Source of the DNA: Acidobacteriota bacterium
GTDB taxonomy: Bacteria; Acidobacteriota; Blastocatellia; Pyrinomonadales; Pyrinomonadaceae
Assembly (NCBI GenBank): GCA_020199835.1
Contig: JAIVJV010000009.1
Span: 1 to 64,000 of the forward strand
DNA: 64,000 nucleotides
Reading direction: 5' to 3'
Shown: piece after piece, positions 16,977-26,108 of the stretch
Layout of the letters: each line of letters opens with the position of its first letter
Position numbering within the stretch: position 1 is the stretch's first letter
Position numbers and translations under genes: made by a program
The notes under the pieces: generated by a model
Database searches by the model: none
What the model was told of the DNA's origin: nothing
Seen by the model: the letters and a program-made list of their open reading frames with translations, nothing else

Positions 16977-18785
16977 TCAGTCTTGAACGATGCGTAGATG
17001 CAGTTCTTCCAACTGCTTCGGATCGACTTCGCCGGGCGCGTCGATCATGAGATCCGCGGCCGAGGCGGTCTTTGGAAACGCGATCACGTCGCGCATGTTG
17101 TCGGTTCCGGCGAGCACCATCATCAAGCGATCGATGCCGGGCGCGATACCGCCATGAGGCGGCGTGCCGTATTCCAACGCATCGAGGAAGAAACCAAAAC
17201 GCTGGCGCGCTTCTTCAGTGCTCATGCCGAGCGCTTTGAACACGAGCCGCTGCACGTCGCGACGATGAATACGAATGGAGCCACTCGCCATTTCGACGCC
17301 GTTGATTACCGGGTCGTAAGCCTTCGTGCGGATCTGCGCGAGCAGATCCGTTTCACCACCTTCGACAGCGCGCTGCAAAAGTTCGAGATCCTCATCGACG
17401 GGCGAAGTGAACGGATGATGCATCGAGTAGTAGCGGCCGTCTTCTTCGTGAAACTCAAACATCGGGAAGTCAGTGACCCAAAGCGGCGCGTAGACGTTCG
17501 CGGGAATAATGTTCTCGCGTTTTGCGACTTCGTTGCGCAATGCGCCGAGACTCGCCGCGACGACTTTCGGTTTTCCGGAGACGATTAAGACTGCGTCACC
17601 TTTCTTTGCACCCGCGAGGTCTGCGAGTCGGGCGACAGTGTCTGGTCCAAGTGCTTTCAACAACGATGACGAGAGTTCGTCGACAAGTTTGATCCACGGG
17701 AGCGCGGCCGCGCCGTAGCGTTTCGCGAACTCCTGCAACTCGTCCAAAGCCTTGCGCGACAGATTCGCGCCGCCGGGCACCACGATACCTTTAACTTGTC
17801 CACCTGAACTCAGCGCTGAAGCAAACGGGGCGAAGTCGGTGCCTGTTAAAGCCGGCGAGAGCTCCTGCAGTTCGAGTCCGGGGATGCGCAGATCAGGTTT
17901 GTCAGAACCAAAGCGCGCCATCACTTCCGCGAAACCGAAGCGCGGAAACGGCGTTGGCAGGTCGACATTGATGAGTTTGAAAACGCTTGCGAACAAGCCT
18001 TCGATCAGCGAGTAGACCTGATCGAGTGTGGCAAAACTCATTTCGACGTCGAGTTGGGTAAACTCCGGCTGGCGATCGGCGCGCAGATCTTCGTCGCGAA
18101 AACAGTGCGCGATCTGGAAGTACTTATCGAGCCCGCCGATCATGCACAACTGTTTGAACAATTGCGGCGACTGCGGGAGCGCGAAGAACTTGCCCGGAAA
18201 GATACGCGAAGGAACGATGTAATCGCGCGCGCCTTCGGGTGTGGACTTGATGAGAATCGGCGTTTCGATTTCGGTGTAACCTTGCGCCGTCATGTAACGG
18301 CGGATCTCGTTCGTCACGCGATGCCGCAGCAGAATGTTTGCCTGAAGCTGCGGCCGGCGCAGATCGAGGTAGCGATATTTCAAACGCAGATCTTCACTCG
18401 CGAGCGCGTCGGGTGCGGCGTCGAGCTGAAACGGCGGCGTCCGCGCGTCGTTGAGAATGAGAAGTTGATCGGCGTGAACTTCTACGTCGCCGGTGACGAG
18501 CTTTGGATTGCGTGTGTGCTCGTCGCGCATCACAACTTTGCCGGTCACGGCGATCACGTACTCGCCGCGGAGTTCTTTCGCTTTCGCGTGAGCTTCGGCC
18601 GAGACTGCGGGATTCGAAACGACCTGCGTGATTCCCGCGCGGTCGCGTAGATCGATGAAGGTGAGTTCGCCGAAGTCACGGCGCTTGGCAACCCAGCCCA
18701 TGAGGGTGACTTGCTTGCCGATGTCCGATGCACGCAGTTGACCGCATGAGTGCGTGCGTTCCAGGTTTCCGAGATGATCCAGCAT
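16977..18785 (-). CDS. aspS: aspartyl-tRNA synthetase
   Basis: 602 residues, full length for bacterial AspRS. Order: OB-fold anticodon-binding domain (GWVAKRRDFGELTFIDLRDR), class II catalytic core with motif 2 (QIAHCFRDEDLRADRQPEFTQ), a GAD insertion domain in the middle (KGIVVPGGANLSRKALDEL), and motif 3 (GGIAPGIDRLMMVLAG). It charges tRNA-Asp in the cytoplasm. Whether it is non-discriminating (also charging tRNA-Asn) cannot be decided here. It is paired with hisS through a DinB-like gene; a hisS-aspS linkage is common in bacteria. Confidence 0.96.
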   Translation of the reverse strand: MLDHLGNLERTHSCGQLRASDIGKQVTLMGWVAKRRDFGELTFIDLRDRAGITQVVSNPAVSAEAHAKAKELRGEYVIAVTGKVVMRDEHTRNPKLVTGDVEVHADQLLILNDARTPPFQLDAAPDALASEDLRLKYRYLDLRRPQLQANILLRHRVTNEIRRYMTAQGYTEIETPILIKSTPEGARDYIVPSRIFPGKFFALPQSPQLFKQLCMIGGLDKYFQIAHCFRDEDLRADRQPEFTQLDVEMSFATLDQVYSLIEGLFASVFKLINVDLPTPFPRFGFAEVMARFGSDKPDLRIPGLELQELSPALTGTDFAPFASALSSGGQVKGIVVPGGANLSRKALDELQEFAKRYGAAALPWIKLVDELSSSLLKALGPDTVARLADLAGAKKGDAVLIVSGKPKVVAASLGALRNEVAKRENIIPANVYAPLWVTDFPMFEFHEEDGRYYSMHHPFTSPVDEDLELLQRAVEGGETDLLAQIRTKAYDPVINGVEMASGSIRIHRRDVQRLVFKALGMSTEEARQRFGFFLDALEYGTPPHGGIAPGIDRLMMVLAGTDNMRDVIAFPKTASAADLMIDAPGEVDPKQLEELHLRIVQD

Positions 18786-18794
18786 TCAAACCTA

Positions 18795-19310
18795 CTATTT
18801 CACCGCTCGGTTTCGTGGGACGCTCAGTGAGTTCCACGCGGCAGAACGGAAGTGTTTGGCCAGGTAAACAATCTGGCCGATGTGATACGCGTAATGCATG
18901 AGTTGGCGATTGATGGCCTGAACAACGGTGTGCTCCTCGCCGCGGATAAACACTCTCTTCTCTAAATCTTCGATTTGCAACGGGTCGAGGGCGGCGAAGA
19001 CGCATTGCCAACCGCGTTCCCAGTATTCGCGAACGTCGTCTTTGGTCGTGTTCGCCTGAATCACAAATTCGTAGTCGCGATTGCGGTTCGGTTTTTCACC
19101 GTCGGTGGTGAGAAAGTCGGTCCAGCGAGAGAACATGTTGCCGGCCATGTGCTTCATGACGACGGCGATGCTGTTTGATTCTTCGTCAAGTGTGACGAAG
19201 TACTCTTCGTCTTTCAGTTGCTCAAGCGCTTTCTCGGCGAGCTTCTTGTAAGCGCGCATGGCGTTGCGCGAGTCATCGAGGTAGTTCTGGATAATTGCTT
19301 CGTTTGGCAT
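18795..19310 (-). CDS. DinB-superfamily protein (DUF1572)
   Basis: 171 residues, a four-helix bundle of the DinB/YfiT type. The start YLDDSRNAMRAYKKLAEKAL and a histidine in VVMKHMAGNMFSRWTDFL (about residue 53), with NRQLMHYAYHIGQIVYLAKH near residue 135, give the His triad usually used to bind a divalent metal in this superfamily. Relatives include bacillithiol transferases and many of unknown function. It sits between hisS (12 nt) and aspS (9 nt) in one operon, a placement with no obvious functional logic. Confidence 0.8.
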   Translation of the reverse strand: MPNEAIIQNYLDDSRNAMRAYKKLAEKALEQLKDEEYFVTLDEESNSIAVVMKHMAGNMFSRWTDFLTTDGEKPNRNRDYEFVIQANTTKDDVREYWERGWQCVFAALDPLQIEDLEKRVFIRGEEHTVVQAINRQLMHYAYHIGQIVYLAKHFRSAAWNSLSVPRNRAVK

Positions 19311-19322
19311 TGATAGTTCGTA

Positions 19323-20696
19323 TTATGTCTTCCCCACCAGTCCCACGACTTCAGCCACCTGCACTGCTCTCTGCTCGCCCGTTTTCATATTTTTGAGACC
19401 TACGGTGCCTTGCGCTCGTTCTTCATCCCCAATAACCGCAACAAACGGTATCGCCCGAGAAGCCGCGTACTTAAACTGTTTGCCGAGCTTATCAGCCTCC
19501 GGATACAAATCAACTCGCAAACCGGCAGCGCGCAACTGCCGCGCTAACGCGAGCGACTCCGCAATCGTCTCTTCGTTCCAGACCGCCACCATCACATCAG
19601 CCGGCGAACTCCCTACGTGCTCGGGAAACATCGCCTTCTCGTTCATCACCACGAGGATGCGTTCTAACCCGAGCGAAAACCCACAGGCCGGCACGTCCTG
19701 ACCGAGAAACATCCCCACCAGATTATCGTAACGACCGCCACCGCCCAGACTGCCCGCGAGATCCTTAACATTGATCTCCATGATCGCGCCGGTGTAGTAC
19801 GAAAGTCCACGCGCGAGACTCGGATCGATCTTCACCCTTTCGCCGATGCCGGTCGCCTCGGCGAAGTCGATGATCGACTGCAACTCATCTACGCCTTTCG
19901 CGCCGAGCTCGTTGTCGCCAACAAACTCCACGATGCGGCCGAGGACCGCTCGGTTCAAAGCTTGTCGCGTTTGATCCGCGATCTCCGCGGCGTGTTCGAG
20001 TTCACCCAGAGTTGAAAAGAACCGAAGCAGGCGCTCGCCCGCTGTGGGTTGGATCCCTCGCGCCCCAAATTCTTTCTCAACGCCTTCGCGTCCGATCTTG
20101 TCGAGCTTGTCTAATGCGATTAAGGCTGAATCGTGGTGCTCTAATGCTACGCCCGCAACCGCCAAGACCCCGGTCAAAGCCTGGCGGTGATTCAACCGCA
20201 CACAGAAATCATTGAACCCGAGTTTCGTCAACACCTCACACGCCGCCGCACAGATCTCCGTTTCGACAAGCATCGATCGCGAACCAAGCACGTCCACGTC
20301 GCACTGATAAAACTCGCGAAACCTGCCACGCGCGGGACGATCTGCACGCCACACCGGTTGAATCTGGTAACGCTTGAAAAACTTGGGTAGCTTGTCGCGG
20401 TACTCAGCCACCACACGCGCCAACGGCACCGTCAGATCATAACGCAGCGCGAGATCCGCTTCGCCTGTGCCTTCGTGCACACCGCGTTTCAGGATCTTGT
20501 AGATGAGCTGGTTCCCTTCTTCGCCGTACTTGCCCATCAACGTTTCAATGTTCTCCGCCGCCGGCGTCTCGAGCGGCTCGAAACCGTAGCGCTCGTAGAC
20601 TTCCTTGATCACACCGATCACGTATTCGCGTTTGCGAACGTCTTCGGGCAGGAAGTCGCGCATGCCGCGCGCCGGCTGAGTCTTCGTCGATGGCAT
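19323..20696 (-). CDS. hisS: histidyl-tRNA synthetase
   Basis: 457 residues. Class II core with RGMRDFLPEDVRKREYV at the start, motif 2 (FREFYQCDVDVLG), the HisRS-specific LARGLSYYTGAIMEI segment, GGGGRYDNLVG, and motif 3 (ACGFSLGLERILVVM). The C-terminal anticodon-binding domain runs from about 360 (DVMVAVWNEETIAESL). It charges tRNA-His. The start codon overlaps the stop of the PagL-like gene by 1 nt (TAATG), a coupled arrangement. Confidence 0.96.
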   Translation of the reverse strand: MPSTKTQPARGMRDFLPEDVRKREYVIGVIKEVYERYGFEPLETPAAENIETLMGKYGEEGNQLIYKILKRGVHEGTGEADLALRYDLTVPLARVVAEYRDKLPKFFKRYQIQPVWRADRPARGRFREFYQCDVDVLGSRSMLVETEICAAACEVLTKLGFNDFCVRLNHRQALTGVLAVAGVALEHHDSALIALDKLDKIGREGVEKEFGARGIQPTAGERLLRFFSTLGELEHAAEIADQTRQALNRAVLGRIVEFVGDNELGAKGVDELQSIIDFAEATGIGERVKIDPSLARGLSYYTGAIMEINVKDLAGSLGGGGRYDNLVGMFLGQDVPACGFSLGLERILVVMNEKAMFPEHVGSSPADVMVAVWNEETIAESLALARQLRAAGLRVDLYPEADKLGKQFKYAASRAIPFVAVIGDEERAQGTVGLKNMKTGEQRAVQVAEVVGLVGKT

Positions 20697-21349
20697 TACT
20701 TAAAGATAGAAAACCCCGCGTAGATCACAAACTGGTTGAGGCCGCGATTCGATCCCGTCCGGTCACCGTTCGAGATGTGGTGAAACCTCACGCCGACATT
20801 TACGGCGCGTCTCTCAAACGTAAATACGCGAACACCGCCGCCCGCTTCACCGACAAGCGCGAGCTTGCCCGCGTCTTCGATCGGCACTGACTTATTGAAC
20901 CAAAGCAAACCGCCGTTTACATGCACGAACGGATGCACCTTCGAGCCGTTCGCAAAATCGAGTTGCAACCCCAGCGGCGTGACACCGCCGCCGTAAGCCG
21001 TTTCGCGATTCAGGGTCGTCACACCACCGACGGTCGTGCGGCTAACAATCGTTCCGGTCGCAACCGCCAAAGGTACAGCATCGAGCGTGTACTGAAGCGC
21101 GAGACTGTCGTTCGCGGCGAGCGTACGGCCATAACGAAACGCTGCGATCACAAACTTCCGATCTTCGGCTTCGTCGTCACGCAAACCGCCGAAGATCGTC
21201 GTCGCCTTCGGAGAAAAACCACCCCAGAAGCCAAACTCGTTGTCATCTCGTTTCAACAGAAACGGATTATCGTCTGTTTGGGCGAATGCTGACGAGCTGA
21301 TAAAAAGACAAAGAACTGCCGAGAGAGAAACGCGGGCGAAAAGTTTCAT
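20696..21349 (-). CDS. acyloxyacyl hydrolase / PagL-like outer-membrane protein
   Basis: 217 residues with a signal peptide (cleavage near AFAQ) and an amphipathic beta-barrel pattern ending in aromatic FSIFK. The RFHHISNGDRTGSNRGLNQ segment near residue 185 matches the PagL lipid A 3-O-deacylase motif HxSN...N.G, giving the catalytic His and Ser. The glutamate expected after the NxG is replaced by Asn/Gln (GLNQ), so catalysis is uncertain. It overlaps both neighbours (hisS by 1 nt, gamma carbonic anhydrase by 4 nt). Confidence 0.7.
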   Translation of the reverse strand: MKLFARVSLSAVLCLFISSSAFAQTDDNPFLLKRDDNEFGFWGGFSPKATTIFGGLRDDEAEDRKFVIAAFRYGRTLAANDSLALQYTLDAVPLAVATGTIVSRTTVGGVTTLNRETAYGGGVTPLGLQLDFANGSKVHPFVHVNGGLLWFNKSVPIEDAGKLALVGEAGGGVRVFTFERRAVNVGVRFHHISNGDRTGSNRGLNQFVIYAGFSIFK

Positions 21350-21867
21350 TCGGACGCTTTTTCCTTTAAGTATTCACGAGTGTAATTGACGTAGTTCTGC
21401 CAGAAGAGCGCGAGGTCAGCGACTTCCTTGACTGTAAGCGGGCGTTTCACTCGGCCGGGTGTTCCCATCACGAGCGAGCGCGGTGGAACAACCGTTCGCG
21501 GACTCAACAACGACCCTGCGGCCACAAGTGAAAACTCGCCGATGCGCACATCGTCAAGCAGGATCGATCCGATTCCAATCAACGAACCGCGTTCGACGTG
21601 GCAGCCGTGCAACGTGACACTGTGACCGACAGTGACCTGCTCTTCAAGGATCGTCGGGTGGGTTCCGTTCTGCACGTGAATCACGCAATTGTCCTGGAGG
21701 TTTGATCGATCGCCGATGCGGATGTAATGAATGTCACCACGCACCGTGCAGTTGCACCAGATCGAGGCTTCTTCGCCGAGGTGGACGTCACCGATTACTT
21801 GAGCGCTTGGATCCACGTACGCGGTTGGGTGAATCTGCGGGTGAATCCCACGAAATGGTCTAATCAT
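21346..21867 (-). CDS. gamma-class carbonic anhydrase family protein
   Basis: 173 residues, a left-handed beta-helix with hexapeptide repeats (VIGDVHLGEEASIWCNCTVRGD, IRIGDRSNLQDN). Metal ligands are supplied by NCVIHVQ and VGHSVTLHGC (three histidines), the pattern of the YrdA/PaaY group of gamma carbonic anhydrases, which work as trimers. Activity as a carbonic anhydrase is not certain in this group. It is the first gene of the operon ending near 15.8 kb; the start is divergent from the lipoprotein gene with a 42-nt gap. Confidence 0.88.
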   Translation of the reverse strand: MIRPFRGIHPQIHPTAYVDPSAQVIGDVHLGEEASIWCNCTVRGDIHYIRIGDRSNLQDNCVIHVQNGTHPTILEEQVTVGHSVTLHGCHVERGSLIGIGSILLDDVRIGEFSLVAAGSLLSPRTVVPPRSLVMGTPGRVKRPLTVKEVADLALFWQNYVNYTREYLKEKASE

Positions 21868-21909
21868 GGTTTTTGGGATAGTACCATACAGCCACAGAAC
21901 ACAACGATT

Positions 21910-22518
21910 ATGCTAAATTTGCACCGCATGACCCGCTTCTCCCGACGCATAGCCTCGCTGATTTTGCTCACGGCGCTCGCAGCCACGACGGCGTGCACGG
22001 GCTCGCTGTTCAAGGTAAAGCCCGCAATCGAGCTGCCACCGTTGCCGCCAAACACGCGCAGCACGGAAGCCGGGCCCGTCACAGTTCGTGTCGCGCCACT
22101 GCTCACCGACGAAGAAAGCCAGGAATTGTTTGAAGCGAATTTGCCGTTGAGCGGAGTGTTGCCGCTGCGGGTCGAACTCGTGTTTCAGAGCGGCGTGCCG
22201 GTGGAAATCAAGAAGGCGCGTTTTCGTTTGCGCGACAGTCAAAACCGCGAATGGAAACTGTTGTCGCCGAAGAGCGCGATCTCACGGATCATGAAAGCCA
22301 ACGGCGTGACGCTTTACAATCCAAACGCGCGCAAGCAGTTTGAGCAGGAGTTTGGCGCCTACGCGATCGATCTTAAGACGCCGCTTTCGTCGGGCGATTC
22401 GCGCCGCCAGGGTTTTCTCTTCTTCCAGACTCCGGATAAAAAAGCGGTAACCGCCGATCAGCAGCTTACGCTGACTGTCGAACGGTTACCGCAAGTCGCC
22501 ACAATTACTGTGAACTAA
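21910..22518 (+). CDS. putative lipoprotein of unknown function
   Basis: About 202 residues. A signal sequence (RRIASLILLTALAATTACTG) ends in a lipobox-like TTAC, so Cys near residue 27 is probably lipidated. The mature part is beta-rich (VTVRVAPLLTDEESQELF; LPLRVELVFQSGVPVEIKKARFRLRD) and has no recognised domain. Start codons ATG at 21910 and 21928 are both in frame, neither with a convincing Shine-Dalgarno sequence. It is convergent with the large secreted protein at 22553. Confidence 0.6.
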   Translation: MLNLHRMTRFSRRIASLILLTALAATTACTGSLFKVKPAIELPPLPPNTRSTEAGPVTVRVAPLLTDEESQELFEANLPLSGVLPLRVELVFQSGVPVEIKKARFRLRDSQNREWKLLSPKSAISRIMKANGVTLYNPNARKQFEQEFGAYAIDLKTPLSSGDSRRQGFLFFQTPDKKAVTADQQLTLTVERLPQVATITVN

Positions 22519-22552
22519 CTGCTAAGTGGCGACTTCCCACTTAACCTCTCAG

Positions 22553-24469
22553 TTACCCTCTTGGACCAGTGGCCCTGATAGTGACCTCGGTTCCGGCGTC
22601 CAGCTCAAGATCCTCTCGACCCTGAACGTAAACGGAACCAGCACCTGCGCCGGCGCCGAGTACCGCGCCGATCGCCGCGCCTTTACCACCACCAGCAATC
22701 GCGCCAATGATCGCACCTACGGCCGTACCAATCGCCGTGCGCTGCACGGTCTTATTGGTCTGGTTGCTATCGCGAACCGCGCCTTCGTTGTCGATGCGCA
22801 CCACCTCACCGGTCGGCGTACGAACCGCTTCGAGAATGCCTGCGAAGCGATGGGTGCGGCCGTCCCGCATGCGAATCGTGTCGAAGTCCAGCGTCATTTG
22901 CGAACGTCCCGTGACGCGTCCACTGCGTTCGAGATTCGCGACGTAGCCTTCGATGGTGGCTCCGTCATACTGGCCGGGTGAACGAACCGTCATCGTAAAG
23001 CGCTCGCCTTCGCGAACGGTTTGCGTGGTGAGTTCGTTGTTCAGCACCGCGACTATCTGTGTTCCATCGGGAATGATGAAATTGCCGGCGACTTCGCCCG
23101 CACCCACGTTTCCGCCTTCACGGTTCGTGTCGTAGACGTTTAGCTGCGCCACGTCGGAAGTGCGATCGTAGTAAGTGCGAACAACGACAGGCTGATTTAC
23201 ACGATCGCTATAGAGCGAACGCGTAACCAGTAACTGCCGGCCGTTATCAACCGGATCGAACGTGACGGTGAAATCGTTCGCCCGTTCGCCGGTTCTCGTG
23301 ATCGTCAACACGTCGCCCTGGAACTGCGCGCGAACGCGAATCTGGCGACCGCCTTGCCCCGTTTCAACCTGCTCGCGGCCATCGGCCGTGAAGTTGATCT
23401 GCGGCGCACGTGTCGAGGCGATTGTTACGGCAGTGCCGCGACGTTCGATTGCGATCATCTGTGGCGGATCCAAACGTCTGAGCAACGCGTCGTAAACACG
23501 CTGCCGTTCCGCGGCTGAGAGATTCCTCGTTGCCGCATCAACAGCCTGTCGCGCGTCATCACCGCGGCTCGTATTGAGGCGGAACGTTCCGTTCAAATCG
23601 CGGCGCGTGCCGTCATTATTTCCCTGGGTGTTGGTGTCGGGAGTCTGCGACCAGTTCCACGCGATGCTGTAAGCACTAGCCAGTCGGTCGAGATCCTGAC
23701 GCAAGTTGCTCCAGTTGTTTTCCGTCTGGAACGACAACTGGCGATCAGCGACGTAGCTGTTTAGAAACGACGCATGCTCCAGCACGTTCTGCGCGTCAGA
23801 AGAACTTGACTGACGGCTGTTCACACGATTGCGCAGTTGGACGAGCGCGCTTTCAAACTCGGTCAAGCGACGGCGAATCTCGTCCGCTGAATAGCGATCG
23901 TTGTTACGGTTCAGATCCATGCGGAAGGTCCGACTGAACGTCGCTGAACGCGAGTCAAGGCGTTGGACCAACTGCCGCATCTGCATGTCGCTGAGTTGGT
24001 AGGTGTTCGTCCCGCCATAGTTACCGCTGGTCGTGCCGGAGGCCCAACTCGGACTCAGGTTGAAGTACCCGGCTAGTTGCTCGAGATCCGCACGAAGTGA
24101 TTGCCACTCGCGCCCAGTTCCCGCTCCGATGCGATTGCTAACAAAGAAATTGTCGATGAGCGCCGCACGATCGAAGACGATCCGCGCATCGGCTGAATTA
24201 GCGCGGCCTGAATTCAAGCGGCGATCCAGCTGGTTGACTGCGATTTCAAAATCAGAAACTAAACGATTGAGATCGTCAACGCGATATGCGTTGCGATCAG
24301 CTGCGTTCTGCGCTGCTCGCTGTAGAGAGTCAGTGCGAGTTTGAATACGTCGTACCACGTCACGGATGGCCGACTGATTACCAATCTGGGCTGTGCCTGT
24401 TGCGGCCAGCCCGGTGACGACAAGCGCCACCAAAATCCCCTTTAATACTACTTTTTGCGCTCTTTTCAT
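22553..24469 (-). CDS. secreted protein with two repeat domains and a glycine-zipper C-terminus
   Basis: 638 residues with a signal peptide (ATGTAQ). Residues about 32-145 and 165-275 are two related helical domains (compare LNRLVSDFEIAVNQLDRRLNSGRANSADARIVFDRA with IRRRLTEFESALVQLRNRVNSRQSSSSDAQNVLEHA). A beta-rich middle follows. Residues about 575-615 form a YMGG-like glycine zipper (TAIGTAVGAIIGAIAGGGKGAAIGAVLG) that could insert in a membrane. GAAGGAGGAGAG just upstream is a strong ribosome-binding site. The function is unknown; an envelope role is inferred. Confidence 0.65.
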   Translation of the reverse strand: MKRAQKVVLKGILVALVVTGLAATGTAQIGNQSAIRDVVRRIQTRTDSLQRAAQNAADRNAYRVDDLNRLVSDFEIAVNQLDRRLNSGRANSADARIVFDRAALIDNFFVSNRIGAGTGREWQSLRADLEQLAGYFNLSPSWASGTTSGNYGGTNTYQLSDMQMRQLVQRLDSRSATFSRTFRMDLNRNNDRYSADEIRRRLTEFESALVQLRNRVNSRQSSSSDAQNVLEHASFLNSYVADRQLSFQTENNWSNLRQDLDRLASAYSIAWNWSQTPDTNTQGNNDGTRRDLNGTFRLNTSRGDDARQAVDAATRNLSAAERQRVYDALLRRLDPPQMIAIERRGTAVTIASTRAPQINFTADGREQVETGQGGRQIRVRAQFQGDVLTITRTGERANDFTVTFDPVDNGRQLLVTRSLYSDRVNQPVVVRTYYDRTSDVAQLNVYDTNREGGNVGAGEVAGNFIIPDGTQIVAVLNNELTTQTVREGERFTMTVRSPGQYDGATIEGYVANLERSGRVTGRSQMTLDFDTIRMRDGRTHRFAGILEAVRTPTGEVVRIDNEGAVRDSNQTNKTVQRTAIGTAVGAIIGAIAGGGKGAAIGAVLGAGAGAGSVYVQGREDLELDAGTEVTIRATGPRG

Positions 24470-24582
24470 TCTTCTCTCCTCCTTCGCTCCGGTCGTACAC
24501 TTGCATACCTTGTGCCAACCAATAAACTGTTGCGGCTAAGCGGTGTTTCGGTGGAGATTTGATTGGAAAAAGAGGGTGAAAA

Positions 24583-24594
24583 CCGTACGTACGG
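24583..24594. promoter_or_regulatory. 12-bp perfect palindrome upstream of the glycine-zipper gene
   Basis: CCGTACGTACGG is a perfect palindrome 114 nt upstream of the 24469 start, in the 217-nt gap before dut. It could be a dimeric regulator's operator. Palindromes of this size also occur by chance, so the call is weak. Confidence 0.25.
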
Positions 24595-24686
24595 CTGACT
24601 GGATTACCGACAAAATGGCGTAGACTCTTCGACTTTTGGGATGTTAACGGGTGGGGACAATCCGAAGCGCGATTGGCGCGGCGCGG

Positions 24687-25121
24687 CTATCCGGTCGAGC
24701 CGAAGCCACCTGCGCCGCGCGCTGTTTCGTCGAGATCGGTTACCCACACCGCTTTCGGTGTGATGATCTTCTCGATGATCAGTTGGCAGATCTTTGTACC
24801 GGCAGGAAGCGTGATACTCGTGTCGCCCGTGTTGTAGAGAATGCAACAGAGTTCGCCGCGATAATCGGAATCGATCACGCCGGCGAGAACGTCGAGTCCT
24901 TGCTTCGCCGCGAGTCCCGAGCGCGGCGCAACGCGTCCATAGAAGCCGTGCGGAATCGCCACCGCGAGACCAGTGCGCGCGGTCGCACGTTGATGCGGTT
25001 CGATGTTGACGTCTTCAATCGAACAAATGTCGAGTCCCGCGGCGAAGTCGCTCCCGCGCAGCGGGAGAATTGCTCGGTCATCGAGTTGTTTGAAGCGAAG
25101 TACGTCTAACGACGCGAGCAT
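24687..25121 (-). CDS. dut: dUTP diphosphatase
   Basis: 144 residues, trimeric dUTPase type. Conserved motifs in order: AAGLDICS (motif I), PRSGLAAKQG (II), VLAGVIDSDYRGE with the uracil-binding loop (III), GTKICQLII (IV), and a C-terminal RGAGGFGSTG (V, the flexible P-loop-like tail). It hydrolyses dUTP to dUMP and PPi, keeping uracil out of DNA and feeding thymidylate synthesis. The Shine-Dalgarno AGGA (25126-25129) lies inside the stem of a large hairpin. dcd, which makes the dUTP substrate, lies 15 kb away on the same strand across the protease island. Confidence 0.95.
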   Translation of the reverse strand: MLASLDVLRFKQLDDRAILPLRGSDFAAGLDICSIEDVNIEPHQRATARTGLAVAIPHGFYGRVAPRSGLAAKQGLDVLAGVIDSDYRGELCCILYNTGDTSITLPAGTKICQLIIEKIITPKAVWVTDLDETARGAGGFGSTG

Positions 25122-25123
25122 TT

Positions 25124-25202
25124 AGTCCTGCGATTTGTCCAGTTGGAATCAGCGACGACAATTCATTCTACTTTATTCGCTGACGCAAGAGCTCGCAGGA
25201 CT
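25124..25202 (-). promoter_or_regulatory. nested hairpin overlapping the dut ribosome-binding site
   Basis: AGTCCTGCGA (25124-25133) is a perfect complement of TCGCAGGACT (25193-25202), and inside it TCAGCGA (25149-25155) pairs with TCGCTGA (25177-25183). On the minus strand the last arm ends 2 nt before the dut start codon and contains its AGGA Shine-Dalgarno, so folding would block dut translation. It may be a thermosensor-like switch, a transcript end for the preceding island gene, or a palindromic repeat. Confidence 0.55.
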
Positions 25203-25259
25203 GTTTTATCTGAACCTCTTGCACTATTCATGCAACGAATTAGCCTTTCAGAGCGCCGC

Positions 25260-26108
25260 CTAAATTGGGCCTGAGTCCTCCCCGAGTGGGATTGTTCGCT
25301 CGCCCAACTTGACGGAGCCACATAACGCGGGGTCGGGTGCTTTGCTTCCAGGGATGGGTTTCAGACCGAACCTCGGTGTGATTTCGCCTCGGAACAGATC
25401 GTAATAGTGCTGGAAGTGGCTACCTGGATCAGTCCCGCCATCCACTAACGGAGGTGGTCCATGGTGATGATGAGCTGCACCGGAACCGACGCTGGAGAAC
25501 ACGTCAGGCGGCGTATTCGTGATCTCGTAGATCGTGTTCGGATAGCTTGCGAACGTGAATAACGGTTCGCCGTTCGCTGATGTCAGATCTACCGCACCGC
25601 CGTCCAAACGAATGTCGCACCCGATGGCGGCGGCTACGGCACCAAACGGGGTTGGTTCACCAGTTTCTGTAAAACGGCTTAGCGGCGGTGATTTGAGTCT
25701 CGTGTAGAACTCACCGTGAGGCACGGTGATGATCGGCATGAGTTTTTTGGTCGCCATCTCTGCGCTCAGATCTCGTCCGTAGAACTCCTGACCCTCAAGA
25801 TCCATGATCCAACGGAAGTCTCTGTCGTCATTATGCGTTTGTCTCTCAAATGCGGAACCCCCATTCAAGTAGGTGCGAATGCCGGACTCTGCGGGATTGG
25901 TCGCTTTAAGCTCCCAGGGGGTCTGGCTATCCAGCAGTTCGGTCGGAATGATATCGACGGCGAACAAGATGCTGTTTCTGATGGTCAAAATTCTCGGGAT
26001 GTGATTCGCGGCGCGCAGCAGGCCGACCTCCATGCGCTGGGTCTCTGCGTTCGGGCGAAAAACCATCAGCCCTCTGAAGACGATAGTGATAGTTGATGTC
26101 TCTCCCAC
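25260..26108 (-). CDS. unknown protein, paralogue A of the subtilase-flanking family
   Basis: About 282 residues, no family recognised, no signal peptide or TM. It is clearly homologous to the protein at 27829-28602. Shared blocks are TIVFRGLMV, LRAxNHxPRILT, DFRWIxDLEG, RDL, NTxYEIxNxPPDV, HFxxYYD and PDPALCG. It has an extra HHHHGPPP stretch before the HFQHYYD block. Start GTG at 26108 is preferred because GAAGGG lies upstream and it aligns with the start of paralogue B; GTG at 26159 is also possible. It is 110 nt downstream of the S8 peptidase stop on the same strand. Confidence 0.65.
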   Translation of the reverse strand: MGETSTITIVFRGLMVFRPNAETQRMEVGLLRAANHIPRILTIRNSILFAVDIIPTELLDSQTPWELKATNPAESGIRTYLNGGSAFERQTHNDDRDFRWIMDLEGQEFYGRDLSAEMATKKLMPIITVPHGEFYTRLKSPPLSRFTETGEPTPFGAVAAAIGCDIRLDGGAVDLTSANGEPLFTFASYPNTIYEITNTPPDVFSSVGSGAAHHHHGPPPLVDGGTDPGSHFQHYYDLFRGEITPRFGLKPIPGSKAPDPALCGSVKLGERTIPLGEDSGPI

